Shown: positions 36,230 to 46,079 of the stretch, one piece after another
Position numbering within the stretch: position 1 is the first letter of the stretch
How the letters are laid out: each line of letters begins with the position of its first letter
DNA from: Prochlorococcus marinus CUG1433
GTDB taxonomy: Bacteria; Cyanobacteriota; Cyanobacteriia; PCC-6307; Cyanobiaceae
Assembly (NCBI GenBank): GCA_017644425.1
Contig: JAEPLN010000001.1
Span: 930,001 to 994,000, forward strand
Reading direction: 5' to 3'
Length of the DNA stretch: 64,000 nucleotides
The notes under the pieces: model-generated
Told to the model about the DNA's origin: nothing
Databases searched by the model: none
Seen by the model: only the letters and a program-made list of their open reading frames with translations
Translations under genes and position numbers: made by a program

Positions 36230-38026
36230 TTATTCATCAATTGTTATTTCAATATCTAATTCTTTTAATTGTGATTCTGAGACATTTGAAGGCGCATTTG
36301 TGAGCAGACATTTTGCTTGTTGATTTTTTGGAAACGCTATTGTTTCTCTGATTGAATCTGCACCTATGATCAGCATGGCAATACGATCTAATCCAAACGC
36401 TATTCCACCATGAGGAGGAGCACCCATTTCTAAGGCTTCTATTAAAAATCCAAATTTTTCATTAATCTCTTTATCAGTAAGTCCTACCGTTTTCAAAACT
36501 TCTCTTTGCAAGTTTGCTTCATGAATACGTAAAGAGCCACCTCCTAATTCCAAGCCATTAAGAACTAAGTCATAAGCATTTGCTATTGAGTCCTCTATTT
36601 CTTTTTGTAAGTTTTCAGGATCTTTAGTTTTTATATTTTTTGGAGAACAAAAAGGATGATGTAAAGCTTCATATCTATTCTCCTCTTCATTTCTCTCAAA
36701 CATGGGGAAATCAGTTACCCATAAGAAATTCCATTTACTTTTATCTATGAGATTTAAGTCTTTTGCGAGGTATTGTCTCACTCTATCTAATGACTGGTTG
36801 ACAATTTGTTTATCTCCAGCACCCAAGAGGATTAAGTCTCCATCTTGCGCTTCGGTGATTCTTAAAATATCAGCTATGTGCTCTTTATTTAGATTATTTT
36901 TAATTGCCCCAATAGTCTCAAGCTCATCTCCTTTGACCCTTATAAAGGCCAAACCACCAGCTCCTGCATCTTGAGCTACTTGGAAGATATCACCTCCGGG
37001 TTTGATTCTTACGTTGCTAATACTTAAATTTCCTCCTTTGACTGTTATGGATTTTATAGAACCTCCAGACTCAATTGCCTTGGTGAAAATATTAAAGCCA
37101 ATATTACCTAATACTTCTCCTAAATCTTTTAATAACATTTGATATCTAGTGTCTGGTCTATCAGTGCCGTAATTATCCATTGCTGTTTGCCATGACATTC
37201 TTGGAAAAGCATTATCAAAATCAATATTTAATACTTCTTTCCATATTTTTTTTATAAGACTTTCATTAAAAGAGATTATTTCTTCTTCACTAATAAAGCT
37301 CATTTCAATATCTAATTGAGTAAACTCTGGCTGCCTATCTGCCCTTAAGTCTTCATCACGGAAACATTTTGCGATTTGATAATACTTATCTAGACCTCCC
37401 ACCATTAAAAGTTGTTTAAATAGTTGTGGGGATTGAGGCAGAGCAAAAAATTCTCCATTCGAAAGACGAGCAGGAACAAGAAAATCGCGAGCGCCTTCTG
37501 GAGTTGATTTTGTAAGTAATGGAGTCTCTACTTCTGTAAATCCAAAATTATCAAGAAATTCTCTAGCAACTTTAATAATTTTATGTCTTGTTTTTAAATT
37601 TTCTAGTAATTTACCTCTTCTTAAATCAAGGTATCTATATTTTAATCTGAGTTCCTCTTTTGTATTTTCATAATCATGTATAGATACTGGAAAAGGTAGG
37701 TTTTTTTTAATTTGGTTGAGAATTTGCAAATCTTTAACTTTAAGCTCTAACTCTCCAGTACTTAAATTTTTATTTATTGAATCTTTTGGCCTTTCGTTAA
37801 TAATTCCGCTAACCATTATTACTGTTTCATTTCTTAGAGTTTCTGCTTGTTTAAATAGATCTGCACCATCATCGGGGTTAATTGTTATTTGTAGAAATCC
37901 ACTATGGTCTCTTAAATCAATAAAAATTACACCACCATGATCTCTTCTTCTATCTACCCATCCGCATAAATTAACTAATTTACCAATATCTGTATTATTG
38001 AGTTCTTTGCAAATTTTGTTTCTCAT
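36230..38026 (-). CDS. aspS: Aspartyl-tRNA synthetase (bacterial type)
   Basis: Class II synthetase attaching aspartate to tRNA. The 598 residues show the OB-fold anticodon-binding domain ([24 protein letters not shown]), motif 1, motif 2 ([23 protein letters not shown]), the large bacterial GAD insertion domain around 300-410, and motif 3 ([12 protein letters not shown]). In organisms lacking AsnRS this enzyme can also charge tRNA-Asn for the GatCAB route; the window does not show which applies. ATG start at 38026. It belongs to the minus-strand run with pyrG and gcvT, 55 bases from gcvT. Confidence 0.97.
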   Translation of the reverse strand: MRNKICKELNNTDIGKLVNLCGWVDRRRDHGGVIFIDLRDHSGFLQITINPDDGADLFKQAETLRNETVIMVSGIINERPKDSINKNLSTGELELKVKDLQILNQIKKNLPFPVSIHDYENTKEELRLKYRYLDLRRGKLLENLKTRHKIIKVAREFLDNFGFTEVETPLLTKSTPEGARDFLVPARLSNGEFFALPQSPQLFKQLLMVGGLDKYYQIAKCFRDEDLRADRQPEFTQLDIEMSFISEEEIISFNESLIKKIWKEVLNIDFDNAFPRMSWQTAMDNYGTDRPDTRYQMLLKDLGEVLGNIGFNIFTKAIESGGSIKSITVKGGNLSISNVRIKPGGDIFQVAQDAGAGGLAFIRVKGDELETIGAIKNNLNKEHIADILRITEAQDGDLILLGAGDKQIVNQSLDRVRQYLAKDLNLIDKSKWNFLWVTDFPMFERNEEENRYEALHHPFCSPKNIKTKDPENLQKEIEDSIANAYDLVLNGLELGGGSLRIHEANLQREVLKTVGLTDKEINEKFGFLIEALEMGAPPHGGIAFGLDRIAMLIIGADSIRETIAFPKNQQAKCLLTNAPSNVSESQLKELDIEITIDE

Positions 38027-38081
38027 CTAAGTATGATTTATTTATCAATAACTTATAATAATTCTTTAAGGGTAAATTTAG

Positions 38082-39194
38082 TTAATAATTTTTTTTATAA
38101 AACGCTCTCTTTGTTATTACCCCGTTAAATTTTTTGCCTCTTATTGATATTTGAACTTCATTATTTATTAAGGCATGCGAAGTATTGATGTATGCAAAAG
38201 CTATAGCTTGTTGTTTAGTTGGGGACCAACTGCCGCTTGTGATAGTCCCAATATTTTCTTCACCTTTAAGAACTGCGCAACCTTTTCTTCCTATTGCTTT
38301 ACCTTCTATAGAGAGACCAACTAACTTTTTTTGAATACCTAATCTTGACTGCTCTTCAAGAAATCTTCTTCCAAAGAATTCATGATTATTTTCTAGATGT
38401 ACTAACCAGCCTAAACCTGCTTCATATGGAGAAGTTTCTTCATTTATGTCTTGACCATAAAGATGCATGCCTGCTTCAAGTCTAAGAGTATCTCTAGCTC
38501 CTAAACCACAAGGTGCAACTTTTTTGGAAATTGAGAAATCCCATAAATTAATTGCTGCTTTTTTAGATAAAAGTATTTCTAGACCATTTTCCCCCGTGTA
38601 GCCTGTCTTTGAAAAGAAAATTTTTTCTTCAGGCGAAATATGTTCAAAAATTTTATGTTCGCATCCAAAGTTAGGAATATGTGAGATCGAAGATTCAATC
38701 CATTCTTCAAATAAATTGAATGAGTTTTTTCCCTGTAGTGCTAAAAGTACTTTGTCTTTTTTAAAGTTTGTTATCGAAATTTCAGACATATTTAAATTAT
38801 TTTTTATCCACTGAAAATCTTCTTCATATCTACTTGCATTAACTATTAACAATAATTCTGATATGTCATTTTCTTGTATACCAAGATCATAAATTATTAA
38901 GTCATCTATAATTCCTCCTTTATCATTGAGCATTACTGTATAAAGTCCTTGTCCTTCAGAAAAGGAGTATAAATTAGTAGGAAAAAGTTTTTGAATATAA
39001 TCCTTTGGATTGATTCCCTTGATAGAAATCACACCCATGTGAGAAATATCAAATAATCCTGCTGAAGATCTAACTGATTCATGCTCTTTAATTAATCCTG
39101 AAAATGATATGGGCATTTCCCAACCTGCAAAATCCACTAATTTTGCATTGGATTCAACATATTTTGAATAAAGAGGACTTTTTAGCAAATCCAT
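38082..39194 (-). CDS. gcvT: Glycine cleavage system T protein (aminomethyltransferase)
   Basis: Takes the aminomethyl group from lipoylated H protein, releases ammonia and makes 5,10-methylene-tetrahydrofolate. The 370 residues have [29 protein letters not shown] (with the catalytic Asp), [24 protein letters not shown] and the C-terminal TSGSWSP. ATG at 39194. The partner genes gcvH and gcvP are at 56625-59969 on the other strand, so the glycine cleavage genes are split. The gap to speB is only 50 bases, which is too short for a tandem glycine riboswitch, and none is seen. Confidence 0.97.
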   Translation of the reverse strand: MDLLKSPLYSKYVESNAKLVDFAGWEMPISFSGLIKEHESVRSSAGLFDISHMGVISIKGINPKDYIQKLFPTNLYSFSEGQGLYTVMLNDKGGIIDDLIIYDLGIQENDISELLLIVNASRYEEDFQWIKNNLNMSEISITNFKKDKVLLALQGKNSFNLFEEWIESSISHIPNFGCEHKIFEHISPEEKIFFSKTGYTGENGLEILLSKKAAINLWDFSISKKVAPCGLGARDTLRLEAGMHLYGQDINEETSPYEAGLGWLVHLENNHEFFGRRFLEEQSRLGIQKKLVGLSIEGKAIGRKGCAVLKGEENIGTITSGSWSPTKQQAIAFAYINTSHALINNEVQISIRGKKFNGVITKRAFYKKNY

Positions 39195-39244
39195 GAAATA
39201 TTTAGTTTGTATTTAGTATTTTTACACTGTAGTTTAGAAATTTT

Positions 39245-40126
39245 TTATTGCATATTTTCTAATGACAAAATTAAGCTTCTAAGTACTTTGGCTGCAACTA
39301 CGCTACTTACTCCGCTTTTATCAATTTCTGGAGATAATTCCACAATATCTGAAGCCACAATTCTAAAGTCTTTTAAAGTTTTCAGTATTTCTTCAAAATC
39401 ATTCCAAAAAAATCCTCCCGGTTCTGGAGTGCCTGTTCCTGCTAGTAAACTGGGATCAAACCAATCTAAATCTATTGTTAAATAGATTGGAGACTTCGTG
39501 TATGGTAGAAGAGCTTGTTTTAACTCATGGGCATTTCCGCGTGGACAAAAGTTAACTAATTGCTTGTTGTTATGCATAATTTCAAATTCTTCTTTAGTCC
39601 CACTTCTAATTCCTACTTGCAAAATTTTTTTTTCAGGTAGCACTTCTAAGCATCTTGTCATAGTACAAGCATGACTATGTTCATTCCCTATATATGATTC
39701 TCTTAAATCTGCATGAGCATCAAGTTGAACCAAGATCAAATCTGGATATTTTTTTACTAATGCTTCAATAGCACCTCTTGTAATAGAGTGTTCGCCTCCA
39801 AGAATAATAGGGCTAAGGCGTTTACTAATTAAATAATTTGTTGCTGATTTTACCAATTCAATAACGGACTTTGAGTCATTTTTATCAATTAGTATTGATC
39901 CAAAATCAACATACATAATATCCTCTAAGTCTTTTTTTATTTTTGGGCAATATGTTTCTAAACAAGTACTAACTTGTCTAATTGCTTCTGGACCAAATCT
40001 TGCTCCTGGTTTAAACGAACATGTCCCGTCATAATTAACTCCAAATATACCAATTGAGCAATTGTCAGGACTTCTTTTTGCTCCCATATAAATTGCATTT
40101 TCGTTATCAAATAAATTTTTTGTCAT
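39245..40126 (-). CDS. speB: Agmatinase / arginase-family ureohydrolase
   Basis: Mn-dependent hydrolase. Adjacent speE makes agmatinase (agmatine to putrescine and urea) the best guess. The 293 residues carry GVNYDGTCSFKPGARFGPEAIR at the start, GGEHSITRGAIEAL, the metal-ligand motif LDAHADLRESYIGNEHSHAC, and LTIDLDWFDPSLLAGTGTPEPGG. These are the four metal-binding blocks of the ureohydrolases. ATG start, four bases after speE on the same strand. Arginase or another guanidino substrate cannot be excluded from sequence. Confidence 0.92.
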   Translation of the reverse strand: MTKNLFDNENAIYMGAKRSPDNCSIGIFGVNYDGTCSFKPGARFGPEAIRQVSTCLETYCPKIKKDLEDIMYVDFGSILIDKNDSKSVIELVKSATNYLISKRLSPIILGGEHSITRGAIEALVKKYPDLILVQLDAHADLRESYIGNEHSHACTMTRCLEVLPEKKILQVGIRSGTKEEFEIMHNNKQLVNFCPRGNAHELKQALLPYTKSPIYLTIDLDWFDPSLLAGTGTPEPGGFFWNDFEEILKTLKDFRIVASDIVELSPEIDKSGVSSVVAAKVLRSLILSLENMQ

Positions 40127-40130
40127 CTTA

Positions 40131-40979
40131 TTAATCTAGTTCTTTTACAATTTTATTTGGCATCATTTTGAATGCTGCATTTTGAAACTTTAAATTCCAA
40201 ATTTCACATCCTTTTTCTATTTTTACGACTTCATCATAATTTTGCTTTGATGAATTTAGATCTTCTGAAGAAGCAAATGTCCAACTCCAAATCCCGCTTG
40301 GATATATAGGTACAAAGGAATACATAGTTTCAGAAACTTTAAATATATTTTTTAGGGTTTTCAAAATATTTATGTGAATATTTCTAAAGGATTCAGGAGA
40401 TTCGCTTTGCGTTGCTAATACCCCCCTTGGTGAAAGTATTCTTTTACATTCTTTATAAAAAGAATCTGAAAATAATAAATTTGAAAATTCTGAGGGATCT
40501 GAACAATCTATCAATATAACGTCGTAAAAATTATCTCTTGTTTTTTTTACCCATTTAACGCCATCATCAACATGTATTTCTAATCTTTTGTCATTCCATG
40601 CTTCGCCTCCAATTTCTTTTAGAAATTTTTTAGATATTTTGATTACCTCCTCATCAATTTCTACAAGATCAATTTTTGATATTTGAGAATATTTAACGCA
40701 TTCTCTTGCAGTACCACCGTCACCACCGCCAATAATTAGTACATTAGATTTTTTATCAATGCTACTTAATGCAGGATGCACAAGACACTCATGATAATAT
40801 TTCTCGTCTTTTAATGATGTCATCCAGCAACCATCTAACATTAAAGCTTTACCATAATATTCATTTTCAATAACAATAATTTCTTGATATTTTGAGGTTT
40901 TTTTAATTAGAATTTTTCCATTTAGGCCGAATCTTGAGCCTTTATGATATTCATCTATCCATGTTGTAATATTTGTCAT
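40131..40979 (-). CDS. speE: Spermidine synthase (polyamine aminopropyltransferase)
   Basis: Transfers the aminopropyl group from decarboxylated SAM to putrescine. The 282 residues show WIDEYHKGSRFGL, LMLDGCWMTSLKDEKYYHE, the nucleotide-binding VLIIGGGDGGTAREC, the acidic LVEIDEEVI, and the catalytic ILIDCSDPSEFSNLLFS. In Prochlorococcus, speE, speB and neighbours form a polyamine unit. The ATG overlaps the stop of mazG by four bases (ATGA). Decarboxylated SAM would come from speD, which is not in the window. Confidence 0.96.
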   Translation of the reverse strand: MTNITTWIDEYHKGSRFGLNGKILIKKTSKYQEIIVIENEYYGKALMLDGCWMTSLKDEKYYHECLVHPALSSIDKKSNVLIIGGGDGGTARECVKYSQISKIDLVEIDEEVIKISKKFLKEIGGEAWNDKRLEIHVDDGVKWVKKTRDNFYDVILIDCSDPSEFSNLLFSDSFYKECKRILSPRGVLATQSESPESFRNIHINILKTLKNIFKVSETMYSFVPIYPSGIWSWTFASSEDLNSSKQNYDEVVKIEKGCEIWNLKFQNAAFKMMPNKIVKELD

Positions 40980-41830
40980 TTGCTTTTAGGAATTTTTCCC
41001 GCCAGTTTTTGTTTGGCTATTTGCCAAAGCCGCTGAAAGTCTTTAGGAGTTTGTTTTTTCATATTATCTCCTACATGCTCTTCGACGATTGAAAATCTGT
41101 CTAAAAATTTTATATTAGTTTTTTGAAGCGCTGATTCAGGATTAATCTTTAAAAAGTTTGACAGATTAAGAAGGGTAAAGTAAATATCCCCAAATTCATT
41201 TTTTATCTCTGAATTATTTTTACTTTTAATTGCTTCCTTTAATTCATTAATCTCTTCTTCTAACTTTTTAAAAATCTCATCAGTACTTTCCCACTTGAAA
41301 CCATGTTCTTTAACAATATTTGTGATTTTATCTGTTCCAACCGTTGGCGGTAAATTTTTAATTTTCAAATTTAAATTTCTACTAATTGAAGATTTCATAT
41401 GAGGTGCTTCTTTTTCTAAATTTTTTATATTTACCCAAATTTGTTGTGATTTTTTTAATGATACTTTTTCTTTTTTGTTAAAAATATATGGATGTCTATG
41501 AATAATTTTCTTGTTTAGATTTTTTATAACATCATTTAGTGTAAATTCTTTTTCTTCGTAACCGATTTCAGCATGAAGCATTACTTGTAATAAAAGATCT
41601 CCTAACTCCTCACATATGTTATCTGCATTTTTTTCATATATCGCATCTATAAATTCATTACTTTCTTCATACAAAAATGGGATCAACGATACATGAGACT
41701 GTATTTTCTGCCATGGGCAGCCCCAAGTTTTATCTTTTAATGCTTTGATATTAGATATTAAGATTTTAAAACTATTTATAGTCTCTAAATCGGAATTGTT
41801 TTCCAATTTATATCTATTGTTTGAGGACAT
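40976..41830 (-). CDS. mazG: Nucleoside triphosphate pyrophosphohydrolase MazG
   Basis: All-alpha NTP pyrophosphohydrolase that hydrolyses (d)NTPs and may lower ppGpp. The 284 residues hold two MazG folds, each with helix motifs: CPWQKIQSH and EESNEFIDAI plus EELGDLLLQVMLHAEIG first, then KLEEEINELKEAI and NEFGDIYFTLLNL. Host MazG of this kind is of interest because marine cyanophages carry their own mazG. I took the ATG at 41830-41828 (MSSNNRYKLE); a TTG 33 bases further upstream also keeps the frame. Followed directly by speE. Confidence 0.93.
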   Translation of the reverse strand: MSSNNRYKLENNSDLETINSFKILISNIKALKDKTWGCPWQKIQSHVSLIPFLYEESNEFIDAIYEKNADNICEELGDLLLQVMLHAEIGYEEKEFTLNDVIKNLNKKIIHRHPYIFNKKEKVSLKKSQQIWVNIKNLEKEAPHMKSSISRNLNLKIKNLPPTVGTDKITNIVKEHGFKWESTDEIFKKLEEEINELKEAIKSKNNSEIKNEFGDIYFTLLNLSNFLKINPESALQKTNIKFLDRFSIVEEHVGDNMKKQTPKDFQRLWQIAKQKLAGKIPKSK

Positions 41831-41928
41831 AGGATATATTTTATTAATTAAATTTTGCCTCAATCATGAAATATTTAAATACTTAGTATAAATTTTTCAA
41901 CTTCATCTATTAGAATGTTCTATTATAA

Positions 41929-42000
<72 letters not shown>

Positions 42001-42015
42001 TTTATTATTTTTCTA

Positions 42016-42357
42016 ATGACTGAGATCGTCAATCTTTCAATCAGTCAAAGTGCTGCTTCAGAACTATCTAGGCAAGCTTCTTTTGGAGGTTCTCCAGGAG
42101 AAATGTCGATTGATTTGGTAGAGGATAAAGATTGTTCTGAAGGATGGATGCATATTAAATTAAGGCCAGGTACATGTAATGGATCCCCTATTTCAAGAAC
42201 TGAAGGAGTAACTTTATATGCAGATGTTAAAAAGTTTAATTTACTGAAAGATTTAAAATTAGATTATTACGGTGATTTGAGTGGTGGTGGATTTCTTATT
42301 TCAACACCAAAAAATGCAAAACGTTGTTCTTGTGGTTCTGGTTTCAAACTTTTGTAG
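42016..42357 (+). CDS. A-type iron-sulfur carrier-like protein (IscA/SufA/HesB family)
   Basis: A 113-residue protein with HesB-domain features: an N-terminal LSISQSAASEL, a Gly-rich segment, and the C-terminal Cys pair in RCSCGSGF. Cysteines are at 40, 54, 104 and 106. The spacing of 40, 104 and 106 is C-x63-C-x-C, as in IscA, so the metal or cluster ligands appear conserved. Cys54 is an extra. The sequence between is divergent from classical IscA (DCSEGW replaces GCSGY). The start is the ATG at 42016, 15 bases after the tRNA end; a longer frame would enter the tRNA. Role in Fe-S or iron handling is inferred. Confidence 0.85.
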   Translation: MTEIVNLSISQSAASELSRQASFGGSPGEMSIDLVEDKDCSEGWMHIKLRPGTCNGSPISRTEGVTLYADVKKFNLLKDLKLDYYGDLSGGGFLISTPKNAKRCSCGSGFKLL

Positions 42358-42362
42358 AATGG

Positions 42363-42470
42363 ATGTGTCTTTTTTGCAAACTAATATTATTTTCAATAAT
42401 TAGCTGCTCTCAAGATAAAATAAATAAAAAGTTTATTGAAATAAAATTTGCACATGACAGAGATGAATGA
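42363..42470 (+). CDS. 35-residue lipoprotein-like mini-ORF (putative)
   Basis: ATG at 42363 opens 35 codons ending TGA at 42470, beginning MCLFCKLILFSIISCSQDK. The order short head, hydrophobic run, then ISC followed by a polar Ser/Gln/Asp is a lipobox, and the rest is charged. It lies between the IscA-like gene (six bases downstream of its stop) and valS, overlapping the valS start by 17 bases. It could be a small lipoprotein, a leader frame that couples to valS, or a remnant of a longer gene. No clear Shine-Dalgarno site. Conservation would settle it. Confidence 0.35.
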   Translation: MCLFCKLILFSIISCSQDKINKKFIEIKFAHDRDE

Positions 42471-45207
42471 TCAATTATCTTTAGAGAATTATTCACCTTT
42501 TGAAGTAGAGAAAAAGTGGCAAGAAAAATGGGAAAGTTTAAAGGCGTTTAGTCCTAACCCTGAGGATGATGGAGAGCCTTTTTGTGTTGTTATTCCGCCA
42601 CCAAATGTAACTGGATCTTTGCACATGGGGCATGCATTTAATACGGCTTTGATAGATGTTGTAGTACGTTTTCAAAGACTTTTAGGTAAGAATGTTTTGT
42701 GTTTACCTGGAACTGATCATGCTTCAATAGCTGTTCAAACTATTCTCGAGAAACAATTAAAAAGTGAAGGCAAAACAAGCGAGGATATTGGAAGAGATGA
42801 ATTTCTTAAAAGAGCATGGAACTGGAAAGAACAAAGTGGTGGAAGAATAGTTTCTCAATTAAAAAGGATAGGATATTCAGTTGACTGGACTAGAGAAAGA
42901 TTTACTCTTGATCAAAAATTAAATGAAGCAGTTATTGAGGCTTTTAATATTCTCTATAAAAAGAATTTAATTTATAGAGGCGAATATTTGGTTAATTGGT
43001 GCCCTGAATCTCAATCTGCCGTAAGTGATCTTGAAGTTGAAATGCAAGAAGTAAATGGTCATTTATGGCATTTTAAATATCCTATACTTTCTGAAAGAGG
43101 TGAACAGTTAGATAAGTACTTAGAAGTTGCAACAACGAGACCTGAAACTCTTTTGGGTGATACTGCTGTGGCAGTAAATCCTGATGATGATAGATATAAA
43201 GAATTTATTGGTGTCAAAGTAAAAGTTCCTTTCGTTGATAGAGAAATACCTATTATCGCTGATTCACATGTTGATAAAGATTTTGGTACGGGTTGTGTGA
43301 AGGTTACTCCAGCCCATGATCCAAATGATTTTGCAATAGGAAAAAGGCATAATTTAAAACAGATTAATGTAATGAACAAAGATGGAACTTTAAATATTAA
43401 TGCAGGTATTTTTCAAAATTTAGATAGATATGAGGCTAGAAAGAAAATTATCAAAGAATTGGATAACTTAGGCCTTTTGACAAAGATAGAGGATTATAAA
43501 CATACTGTTCCTTTTTCTGATAGAGGTAAGGTGCCAATTGAACCTTTATTGTCAACACAATGGTTTTTGAAAATGGATGATATATCACAAGGATGTCTTA
43601 ATGAAATTGATTCTAAAAAACCATCGTTTATTCCTCCACGCTGGGAGAAAGTTTATAAGGATTGGTTAGAGAATATTAATGATTGGTGTATCAGTCGGCA
43701 ATTGTGGTGGGGGCACCAAATACCAGCCTGGTATGTTTTAGATGAATCTCAAGACTCAATAGAACAAAATACTCCATATATCGTTGCAAGAAATGAAGAG
43801 GATGCCTTAATCGAAGCCAATAAAAAATTTGGATTAAATATTAAATTGGTTCGTGATAAAGATGTTTTGGATACATGGTTTTCAAGTGGTTTATGGCCTT
43901 TCTCAACCCTTGGTTGGCCAAATACAAATAATCCGGATTTTAAAAAATGGTATCCAAATAGTGTTCTTGTTACTGGTTTCGATATTATTTTCTTTTGGGT
44001 GGCAAGAATGACAATGATGGGGAATACTTTTACAAATAATATTCCTTTTAAGGATGTTTATATTCATGGTCTAGTTCGAGATGAAAACAATAAAAAAATG
44101 AGTAAAAGTTCAGGTAATGGTATTGATCCAATATTATTAATTGATAAATATGGTTCTGATGCTCTACGATTTGCTTTAATTCGAGAAGTGGCAGGCGCTG
44201 GACAAGATATCCGGCTTGATTTTGATAGGAAAAAAGATACGTCTTCAACTGTTGAAGCATCAAGAAATTTTGCGAATAAATTATGGAATGCAACTAAATT
44301 TGTTTTAATTAATAAAACTTCTAATAATTATTCGCTTAATGAGAGTGACGAAACTTCTTTAGAGTTATGTGATAAGTGGATTTTATCTAAATTGAATCAG
44401 GTAAATATAAAAGTCGCTGAGTTGTTGAAAGAATATAAATTGGGAGAATCTGCGAAACTTCTATATGAATTTACGTGGAATGATTTTTGTGACTGGTATG
44501 TAGAATTTGCTAAACAAAGGTTTAATAATAAAGAGACTAAAAATAGACAAATATCTGAAAAAGTTTTAATAAAAGTGCTCAATGATATTTTGGTAATGAT
44601 TCATCCTTTTATGCCGCACATTACCGAGGAACTTTGGCATGTGCTGCAACTAAAACCAGATAATTCATTATTATCTCTTCAAAAATGGCCAATTTACGAA
44701 AATAAATTTGTTGATAATAAGCTTGATAATTCCTTTCAGCAACTCTTTGAAATTATTAGGCTGATTAGAAATTTGAGAGCTGAATTAGGTCTTAAGCCAT
44801 CAGAAAAAGGTCCCGTATATTTAATTTCAGATAATGATGAATTGATTGATTTTTTAAAAACTTTAGTTGATGATATTCAAACCTTAACTAAATCTTCTGA
44901 AGTATTTATTTTTAAAACTAATGCTGTTGATAAAAAAGAGTTTGCTAAATCTTTTTCCGGGATAATTAGTGATTTAGAGGTTTACTTGCCTTTCCAGGAT
45001 TTTGTAAATATAGATGCATTAAAGGAAAGGTTAACCAAGGATTTAAAAAAGGTGAATATTGAATTAGAAAATTTAAATAAGAGATTATCTAATAAAAATT
45101 TCGTTGATAAGGCTCCAAAAGATATTGTTGATGAATGCAGATTTAAATTAAATGAGGGTTCGGGACAAAAGGAAAGAATTACTAAAAAACTCGAACTTTT
45201 GAATTGA
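42454..45207 (+). CDS. valS: Valyl-tRNA synthetase
   Basis: Class Ia synthetase with editing of threonine. The 917 residues contain the HIGH-type motif NVTGSLHMGHAFN, the CP1 editing domain (YLEVATTRPETLLGDTAVAV, GTGCVKVTPAHDPNDF), the WCISRQLWWGHQIP region, KKMSKSSGNG as the KMSKS loop, the anticodon-binding domain and a C-terminal coiled coil rich in Lys/Glu/Leu (from about 850). ATG at 42454 is used; a second ATG nine bases on, or a TTG six bases earlier, are alternatives. It follows tRNA-Val, so supply and charging sit in one region. The stop overlaps the next gene's reading frame closely. Confidence 0.97.
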   Translation: MTEMNDQLSLENYSPFEVEKKWQEKWESLKAFSPNPEDDGEPFCVVIPPPNVTGSLHMGHAFNTALIDVVVRFQRLLGKNVLCLPGTDHASIAVQTILEKQLKSEGKTSEDIGRDEFLKRAWNWKEQSGGRIVSQLKRIGYSVDWTRERFTLDQKLNEAVIEAFNILYKKNLIYRGEYLVNWCPESQSAVSDLEVEMQEVNGHLWHFKYPILSERGEQLDKYLEVATTRPETLLGDTAVAVNPDDDRYKEFIGVKVKVPFVDREIPIIADSHVDKDFGTGCVKVTPAHDPNDFAIGKRHNLKQINVMNKDGTLNINAGIFQNLDRYEARKKIIKELDNLGLLTKIEDYKHTVPFSDRGKVPIEPLLSTQWFLKMDDISQGCLNEIDSKKPSFIPPRWEKVYKDWLENINDWCISRQLWWGHQIPAWYVLDESQDSIEQNTPYIVARNEEDALIEANKKFGLNIKLVRDKDVLDTWFSSGLWPFSTLGWPNTNNPDFKKWYPNSVLVTGFDIIFFWVARMTMMGNTFTNNIPFKDVYIHGLVRDENNKKMSKSSGNGIDPILLIDKYGSDALRFALIREVAGAGQDIRLDFDRKKDTSSTVEASRNFANKLWNATKFVLINKTSNNYSLNESDETSLELCDKWILSKLNQVNIKVAELLKEYKLGESAKLLYEFTWNDFCDWYVEFAKQRFNNKETKNRQISEKVLIKVLNDILVMIHPFMPHITEELWHVLQLKPDNSLLSLQKWPIYENKFVDNKLDNSFQQLFEIIRLIRNLRAELGLKPSEKGPVYLISDNDELIDFLKTLVDDIQTLTKSSEVFIFKTNAVDKKEFAKSFSGIISDLEVYLPFQDFVNIDALKERLTKDLKKVNIELENLNKRLSNKNFVDKAPKDIVDECRFKLNEGSGQKERITKKLELLN

Positions 45208-45209
45208 GA

Positions 45210-45806
45210 ATGAATATATTTTTTGAAAATATTTATAATTTGTCTTTTTTTTTTAATACTGGTTTTGGGATTCTTTCGTTTGTTTGTATTTATATTTTAA
45301 TTGTTTTATTAATACTTCCAGCCTCTTGGTTATCTTTATTATCAGGTTTTTTATATGGCTCATATTTAGGATCAATTATCGTGTTCATTTCAGCTTCCAT
45401 AGGAGCATCAGTTGCTTTTTTTGTATCAAAAAGTTTTTTTGCAAAAAAGCTAAAAAATCTTATTAGCCGTTATCCAAAATTAAGTGTCATGGAAAAAGTA
45501 GTAGAAAAAGGCGGACTTAAATTAATTTTTTTAGCGAGATTATCGCCGATATTTCCCTTCAGTATTCTTAATTATTTTTATGGTTTGAATAATGTTAAAT
45601 TTAGAGATTTCGCTCTTGGTCTTCTTGGAATAATCCCAGGAACTTTTCTTTATTGCTCAATAGGTAGTTTGGCAAAAAGTATTCAGGAGTTAAAAAATGT
45701 GCAATCACCAAATAATTTATATATTACTTGCGTTGGAATTATTTCAACTTTTTTAATTGTATATTTCTCAGCTAAATACTCCAGAGAATATTTTGAAAAA
45801 TCTTAA
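45210..45806 (+). CDS. VTT-domain (DedA/TVP38/TMEM64) membrane protein
   Basis: A 198-residue polytopic protein with about five hydrophobic segments. The VTT marks are LPASWLSLLSGFLYGSYLGSI and GASVAFFVSKSFFAKK, followed by GGLKLIFLARLSPIFPFSILNYFYGLNNVKFRDFA, the part with conserved Arg and Pro, and the Gly-rich IPGTFLYCSIGSLA. Relatives act in lipid scrambling and envelope homeostasis. The ATG at 45210 lies two bases after the valS stop. An earlier TTG overlapping valS is possible but unnecessary. Confidence 0.87.
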   Translation: MNIFFENIYNLSFFFNTGFGILSFVCIYILIVLLILPASWLSLLSGFLYGSYLGSIIVFISASIGASVAFFVSKSFFAKKLKNLISRYPKLSVMEKVVEKGGLKLIFLARLSPIFPFSILNYFYGLNNVKFRDFALGLLGIIPGTFLYCSIGSLAKSIQELKNVQSPNNLYITCVGIISTFLIVYFSAKYSREYFEKS

Positions 45807-45810
45807 GAAT

Positions 45811-45963
45811 TTACTCTTTAATATTCCAATCTCTAATTGATGCAATTAAGATAAACCACAAAAGCCTTAATTTACCTAGTAAAGTTTTGTTGGCTTCTAA
45901 TTCGATATATTTTGCCTGTCCACAAGTTGTTTTTATGAAGCTGAAAACTGTTTTCTTCGTCAT
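45811..45963 (-). CDS. 50-residue orphan protein (putative)
   Basis: A minus-strand frame from ATG at 45963-45961 to TAA at 45813-45811. It reads MTKKTVFSFIKTTCGQAKYI, then ELEANKTLLGKLRLL, a short hydrophobic WFILIASI and the end RDWNIKE. The mix of Cys, Gly, Trp and charged residues looks like real protein and not background A/T code, and no other gene overlaps it. A purine-rich GAGAG lies about five bases upstream of the ATG. It stands between the VTT protein gene and the DNA ligase gene. Function unknown. Confidence 0.55.
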   Translation of the reverse strand: MTKKTVFSFIKTTCGQAKYIELEANKTLLGKLRLLWFILIASIRDWNIKE

Positions 45964-46079
45964 AAGTCTCTCAAAAAGTCCTGATAATTATTCTTATATT
46001 TTATAGCCATAATTTTTATTTTTTTTATTTTAAAACCACATTTTTCTTTGACTACTTTGTTGAATATTATTTTTAAAAT

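Noticed and set aside
39195-39244. Possible glycine riboswitch beside gcvT
   Set aside because: Minus-strand gcvT begins at 39194 and its upstream side is the gap toward 39244; only 50 bases, too short for a tandem aptamer, and no conserved aptamer core is seen.
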